From positions 870,606 through 934,605 of the forward strand of contig CP051234.1 of the NCBI GenBank assembly GCA_017792465.1: DNA of 64,000 nucleotides, written 5' to 3'. This document shows positions 60,094 through 64,000 of this stretch, piece by piece. The notes below the pieces were generated by a model that saw only the letters and a list, made by a program, of their open reading frames with translations, was not told where the DNA came from and did no database searches. The translations under genes and the position numbers were made by a program. Position 1 is the first letter of the stretch. Every line of letters starts with the position of its first letter. This DNA comes from Filomicrobium sp. (GTDB lineage: Bacteria; Pseudomonadota; Alphaproteobacteria; Rhizobiales; Hyphomicrobiaceae).

Positions 60094-61113
60094 TTATCGA
60101 CGCGGGATAGATAAAGGCATCGCGGCCGTGAACAGGAATGCCTCACCTTCAAGGCGGTTCTTGGCTTCAAACTCGTGAAGCCAACGCAAAGACGTAGAAA
60201 CAGGAATTTGCCCGGCAAGAAACGTGTAGTTGATGTTCGGCCCGATTGCCGACACACGCCCCTTGAAATCGCCAAGGGCGGCCCCGCCGCCGCTGTCACC
60301 CGTGATCTGGTCGTAATGATAGCCGGTGAGCCCGACAGCAAATGTCTTCGAGAAGTGCTGCATGATGGCAGCTTCGACGTGAAACTCGGTGCCGGTGCGA
60401 TAGTCGGTGTCAGGGTTTCTGCCGTTGAAGGTGAAGCCTGCTGCGGTCGAGACTTCGAGGCCAATTGCAGGATCGAGCCAGGTGACGGCTGCTGAGGCAT
60501 CAAAGCCCCAGCGATTGAACCCCATATTCGCGAGATTGTCTTTGTCATAGGAGCCGACGGGCACGTTGAGGAGGCCGGCCACCTTCCAATGCCAATTCCC
60601 GCGGTGCCAACCGAGGAACGCCGTCAGCACAGGATCGCCGAATGCGAACGTATCGTCATCAAGGCGGAAGTGTGCGCCACGGCCAAAGGTCCGACCGTCT
60701 GGCAGATTTAATGTCGCGAGTGCGTCGACGTCGGCAGAAATGTCCTGTGAGCCAAAGGGTATCAGCACGCCAAACCCAGCGTTGCCGCCCAGGACTTGTC
60801 CCGGGGCCACCCACAGAAATGTTGGAATGCTGATGAAGATGTCCGCATCGACTTCAACATTGGCTTGGACGTTGGCCTGTGCACCGATCTGATCGATAAC
60901 AATCCCGGCTGCGGCAGTCGCGGAGGCGTCGCCGGTATAGAAATACTCATAGGTCGTAAAATACGTTCCCGGTGGCGGCACTGCGCCGGACATGGATGCG
61001 TTCGAACCCAGAAGCACAAATCCTTTGGCATCTTCGGCAGCCCTTACTGCCGTCGAAGCTGTCACAAAAGCGCAAAACAGCAGCAGCGCCGCCTTAATTC
61101 TTTTGGCCGGCAT
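60094..61113 (-). CDS. Outer-membrane barrel of the phenol MetA/SphA type
   Basis: 339 residues with a signal peptide (ALLLFCAFVTASTAVRAAE). The N-terminal GAVPPPGTYFTTYEYFYTG and central LAFGDPVLTAFLGWH-like region followed by NWHWKVAGLLNVPVGSYDKD are typical of the MetA-pathway of phenol degradation family, which are small-substrate outer-membrane channels. The C-terminus (FLFTAAMPLSIPRR) lacks a final aromatic but is barrel-like. It stands alone; what it imports is unknown. Confidence 0.85.
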   Translation of the reverse strand: MPAKRIKAALLLFCAFVTASTAVRAAEDAKGFVLLGSNASMSGAVPPPGTYFTTYEYFYTGDASATAAAGIVIDQIGAQANVQANVEVDADIFISIPTFLWVAPGQVLGGNAGFGVLIPFGSQDISADVDALATLNLPDGRTFGRGAHFRLDDDTFAFGDPVLTAFLGWHRGNWHWKVAGLLNVPVGSYDKDNLANMGFNRWGFDASAAVTWLDPAIGLEVSTAAGFTFNGRNPDTDYRTGTEFHVEAAIMQHFSKTFAVGLTGYHYDQITGDSGGGAALGDFKGRVSAIGPNINYTFLAGQIPVSTSLRWLHEFEAKNRLEGEAFLFTAAMPLSIPRR

Positions 61114-61498
61114 TTGATCGGACCCTCGAATAAAAATAGATGCAATATCTCAATGCTACGGTTAGCTGATTCTGCACCATGCCGCCTGCCCACAGCCAAT
61201 TAATTAACGAAACAATCGAATGGAAATTGCTGTTTCTATATGCTGCGTGCGGTTTTCGTCACAGCCAAAGCGAAACAACAATAAGCGAATGAGATTTCGA
61301 AGAAAAATGGCACCAGATTCCCCCGTCCGACCGCCCCCTTTTTGCTTGCCGCGATGTCTGCGCAAAGATGAAACGAGCCGTAAACGCTACAGTTTTTCAA
61401 GTAGATGGCGTGATTTTTTATGTTGACAGATTAAGAGCCCAACAACTACCGTCTCAAAAGATGGGTGGCTGAGGGAACTTGTTCAAAGGAGCAGGTTC
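61114..61498. other. AT-rich intergenic region, no gene seen
   Basis: 385 bp, the lowest GC of this part of the window. It holds the divergent promoters of the MetA-type and FGE genes. A TTGACA lies at about 61422 but no -10 element at the right distance is convincing. AAAGGAG at 61486-61492 is the ribosome site of the FGE gene. Confidence 0.5.
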
Positions 61499-62767
61499 GT
61501 GAATGCCAGAAGTTTTGATTTAGTCGAACTTTTTTTGTTTTCTCGAAGCGCTCCACAAAGCGCGCTGGCGCTTTCAATTTGCGCGCAGCAGCAAAATGCG
61601 ATTAGCACGAATTATCAGCGGACACGGTTTTTATTTTCCAATTACCGCATAGGCGCTTGCCGCTTTTTATTTGCGCCTGACTTTTCCATATTTCTCAGGT
61701 CTACTTTCGCGTTTTTGTGCACTGCAATTCCGGCTGCAGGACTGGCTATTTTGGGTGTTTGCGGGATTGCCAATGCCGCGTCATCCAAGTGCGCTAACCC
61801 AATTTCTTTGACGAAATGGGAAAGCGATCGAACGTCGGGGATGGTCTACATCCCGGGCGGCACCTTCCAGATGGGTTCGGAAACCATGCGGCCGGAAGAA
61901 CGCCATGTGCGAAGCGTGCATGTCGACGCCTTCTGGATGGATAGGCACGAGATTACGAACGCGCAATACCGCCAGTTTGTCGAAGCAACCGGCTATGTCA
62001 CTGTCGCTGAACGTGGATTGGATGCCGCGTCCCACCCCCAGATGTCGGCCGATCTTCTCGCTCCTGGCTCTGTCGTCTTCATCAAGCCGACCGATCTTCA
62101 GCGCGGAGGAAGCATTACGCAATGGTGGCAGTACCGGCGCGGCGCCAACTGGCGCCACCCCGAGGGTCCGGGCAGTTCGATTGTCGGGAAGGACAATCAC
62201 CCCGTCGTCCATGTCACGTTTGAGGACGCTGAGGCCTACGCGAAATGGCGCGGGCACAGTCTGCCGACCGAGGCGCAATGGGAATTTGCGGCGCTTGGAG
62301 GGCTAAGCGCCGATCATGACTGGACGAAGCCTTATGACAAGGCGGGCAAGCCGGGGGCCAACACCTGGCAAGGCTACTTCCCGTTGTTGAACACGATGGA
62401 GGATGGCTTCGAGGGTACGGCGCCAGCGGGCTGCTTCAAAGCCAATGGCTATGGCTTGCAGGACATGCTGGGCAACGTTTGGGAGTGGACGCGAGACTGG
62501 TATGTGCCGGGCCACCCCCGCAAAGAAGGCGTCCAGAGCAATCCGACCGGTCCAGACCGCGGACTGATGAAGGCGCTTGCTCCGGCCCAAATTGCCAGAC
62601 GCGTCATCAAGGGCGGGTCCTATCTGTGCGCGTTCAACTACTGCAGCCGTTACCGCCCTTCAGCCCGCCAACCGCAGGAAGCCGACCTGGGCGCAGCGCA
62701 CCTCGGCTTTCGAACGGTATTCGTCCAACCAGCAGAAGAGGAACAGGCGCTAAGCACAGCAAAGTGA
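61499..62767 (+). CDS. Exported formylglycine-generating enzyme homologue
   Basis: 422 residues from a GTG with AAAGGAG about 7 bases ahead. The first 60 residues are irregular, then a strong signal or anchor segment (FLCTAIPAAGLAILGVCGIANA) leads into a SUMF1/FGE domain from about 115: MVYIPGGTFQMGSE, DRHEITNAQYRQFVEATGY, HPVVHVTFEDAEAYAKWRG and LPTEAQWEFAA. Both catalytic cysteines are kept, C377 and C382 in KGGSYLCAFNYCSRYR, so it should convert sulfatase Cys to formylglycine. An arylsulfatase starts 147 bp downstream. The export signal is unusual since activation of exported sulfatases is normally thought to happen before export. Confidence 0.88.
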   Translation: MNARSFDLVELFLFSRSAPQSALALSICAQQQNAISTNYQRTRFLFSNYRIGACRFLFAPDFSIFLRSTFAFLCTAIPAAGLAILGVCGIANAASSKCANPISLTKWESDRTSGMVYIPGGTFQMGSETMRPEERHVRSVHVDAFWMDRHEITNAQYRQFVEATGYVTVAERGLDAASHPQMSADLLAPGSVVFIKPTDLQRGGSITQWWQYRRGANWRHPEGPGSSIVGKDNHPVVHVTFEDAEAYAKWRGHSLPTEAQWEFAALGGLSADHDWTKPYDKAGKPGANTWQGYFPLLNTMEDGFEGTAPAGCFKANGYGLQDMLGNVWEWTRDWYVPGHPRKEGVQSNPTGPDRGLMKALAPAQIARRVIKGGSYLCAFNYCSRYRPSARQPQEADLGAAHLGFRTVFVQPAEEEQALSTAK

Positions 62768-62914
62768 CATCTGAACGAAGCCACCGGGGTCGGATCGTTG
62801 CGGACAGATTCGATCAATCGCTGTCGAAATTTTCGGTCACGAAGGAGGAAATAGTTTTTCAGCACGAATAAGAGGCTACCAAGCGGGGAAGCTTGGACCT
62901 GGAGGAAACGAAAC

Positions 62915-64000
62915 ATGCTTCAAATTTGTTCTAGAGCGTTAGCGGCGTCGTTTTTAAGCGCCGCGATATTGGCGAGCTCTGCAGCGCCCGATGCTGCATT
63001 CGCCCAAGACAAAAAGCCCAATATCCTCGTGATCTGGGGTGATGACATCGGGACCTGGAATATCAGCCAGAGAAATCTGGGAATGATGGGCTATCGTACG
63101 CCCAACATCGATCGCATCGCCAAGGAAGGCGTGGCCTTTACCGACTACTACGCCCAACAAAGTTGCACGGCTGGCCGGGCGGCTTTCATCGGCGGCAACG
63201 TGCCTGTCCGCACTGGCATGACGAAGGTTGGACTGCCTGGCGCCGAGCAGGGCTGGCAAAAGACCGACGTCACGATGGCCACCGTTCTCAAGAGCCAGGG
63301 TTACGCAACCGGCCAGTTTGGCAAGAACCACCAAGGCGACCGCGACGAGCATTTGCCGACCATGCACGGCTTCGATGAGTTTCTCGGCAACCTCTATCAC
63401 CTGAATGCAGAAGAAGAGCCGGAAAACCGAGACTACCCAGGAAAGATGCAACTCGCCAACGGCAAGACGTTCCGCGATCAATTCGGTCCGCGCGGCGTCA
63501 TCCACTCGTGGGCCAACGAAGATGGAACGCAGAAGATCGAAGATACCGGTCCTTTGACCAAAAAGCGGATGGAAACGATCGACGACGAGACCGTCGCGGC
63601 GGCCAAAAAGTTCATCACGGCGCAGCACGATGCCGGCAAGCCGTGGTTCGTCTGGTGGAACGGCACGCGGATGCATTTCCGTACGCATGTCAGGGACGAC
63701 CATTCCGGCCTCTCGGGTCCCAGTGGCAACGAGTATCACGACGGTATGGTTGAGCACGACATGAATGTCGGTGAGCTGCTCAAGCTGGTTGATGACCTCG
63801 GCATCGCCGACAACACCATCGTGATGTATTCGACCGACAACGGCCCGCATTACAACACTTGGCCTGATGCCGGTACGACTCCCTTCCGCAGCGAGAAAAA
63901 CTCCAACTGGGAAGGCGCCTATCGCGTCCCGGCCTATGTCCGCTGGCCTGGAAAATTCCCGGCAGGAACCGTGCTCAACGGCATCGTTGCACACGAAGAC
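62915..64000 (+). CDS. Exported arylsulfatase, 3' end outside window
   Basis: 362 codons are present. A signal peptide (LAASFLSAAILASSAAPDAAFA) is followed by the sulfatase start PNILVIWGDDIGTWNIS with metal-binding DD at 43-44. The formylglycine site is C84-T-A-G-R88, the CxAxR variant common in bacterial arylsulfatases. GKNHQGD and later STDNGPHYNTWP supply further active-site residues. GGAGG lies 10 bases before the ATG. It follows the FGE gene and is its probable client. Substrate unknown; it differs clearly from the cytoplasmic choline-sulfatase at 4366. Confidence 0.92.
   Translation, partial: MLQICSRALAASFLSAAILASSAAPDAAFAQDKKPNILVIWGDDIGTWNISQRNLGMMGYRTPNIDRIAKEGVAFTDYYAQQSCTAGRAAFIGGNVPVRTGMTKVGLPGAEQGWQKTDVTMATVLKSQGYATGQFGKNHQGDRDEHLPTMHGFDEFLGNLYHLNAEEEPENRDYPGKMQLANGKTFRDQFGPRGVIHSWANEDGTQKIEDTGPLTKKRMETIDDETVAAAKKFITAQHDAGKPWFVWWNGTRMHFRTHVRDDHSGLSGPSGNEYHDGMVEHDMNVGELLKLVDDLGIADNTIVMYSTDNGPHYNTWPDAGTTPFRSEKNSNWEGAYRVPAYVRWPGKFPAGTVLNGIVAHED

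Overview
The window reads as chromosome of a GC-rich alphaproteobacterium, most likely in the Hyphomicrobiales. The evidence is HWE-type histidine kinases, a TctABC uptake system, an RpoE-ChrR pair with its usual regulon, an FeS-type (CryB/PhrB-like) photolyase and a GGAAC-N16-CGTT promoter of the EcfG general-stress type. No complete rRNA or tRNA gene, CRISPR array, transposase or integrase was seen. Reading was by eye, so remote homology and genome-wide comparison were not tested.

Layout. 1-7.7 kb: tctBA with a ROK regulator on the minus strand, divergent from tctC, a choline-sulfatase and a GMC (choline dehydrogenase-like) oxidoreductase, which together look like a sulfate-ester or choline catabolic unit. 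8-10.5 kb: a TetR regulator facing a VOC gene broken by a stop codon inside a perfect palindrome, then a metallo-beta-lactamase-fold protein. 10.8-13.5 kb: an autotransporter whose frame is broken at a run of seven G. 13.7-17.1 kb: an accessory patch with a TIGR03032 protein, a GNAT-like protein, an allophanate-hydrolase remnant and the 3' half of a tRNA-Met, suggesting an old integration site. 17.1-17.9 kb: YceI.

18-27.8 kb holds the most unusual block. On the minus strand are a pentaheme cytochrome c and an outer-membrane barrel. Divergent from them are a [2Fe-2S]/flavin reductase, a tetraheme cytochrome, a membrane protein with two histidine pairs spaced 14 residues apart (diheme cytochrome b pattern) and a decaheme cytochrome. 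With 19 c-type heme motifs plus a predicted transmembrane b-type module, it resembles an electron conduit from cytoplasm to cell surface. I cannot match it to a named system.

27.9-41.7 kb: signalling (CheB-CheR-PAS-HWE kinase with a receiver, a Crp-family regulator, an ammonium-channel-GGDEF-EAL fusion, a KaiC-like ATPase with HWE kinase and receiver, MscS). 42-45 kb: small stress and envelope genes behind a GSR-type promoter. 45.4-55.1 kb: a singlet-oxygen (RpoE-ChrR) regulon with three matching TGATCC-N18-TA promoters, two CFA-type methyltransferases, DUF1365, an FAD oxidoreductase, DUF1295, DUF2177 and a photolyase. 55.4-60 kb: cytochrome P460, a second ECF sigma/anti-sigma pair facing a fasciclin protein, then an NTF2-like secreted protein and a trypsin-like protein. 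60-64 kb: an outer-membrane MetA-type protein, an exported formylglycine-generating enzyme homologue and an arylsulfatase cut by the window end.
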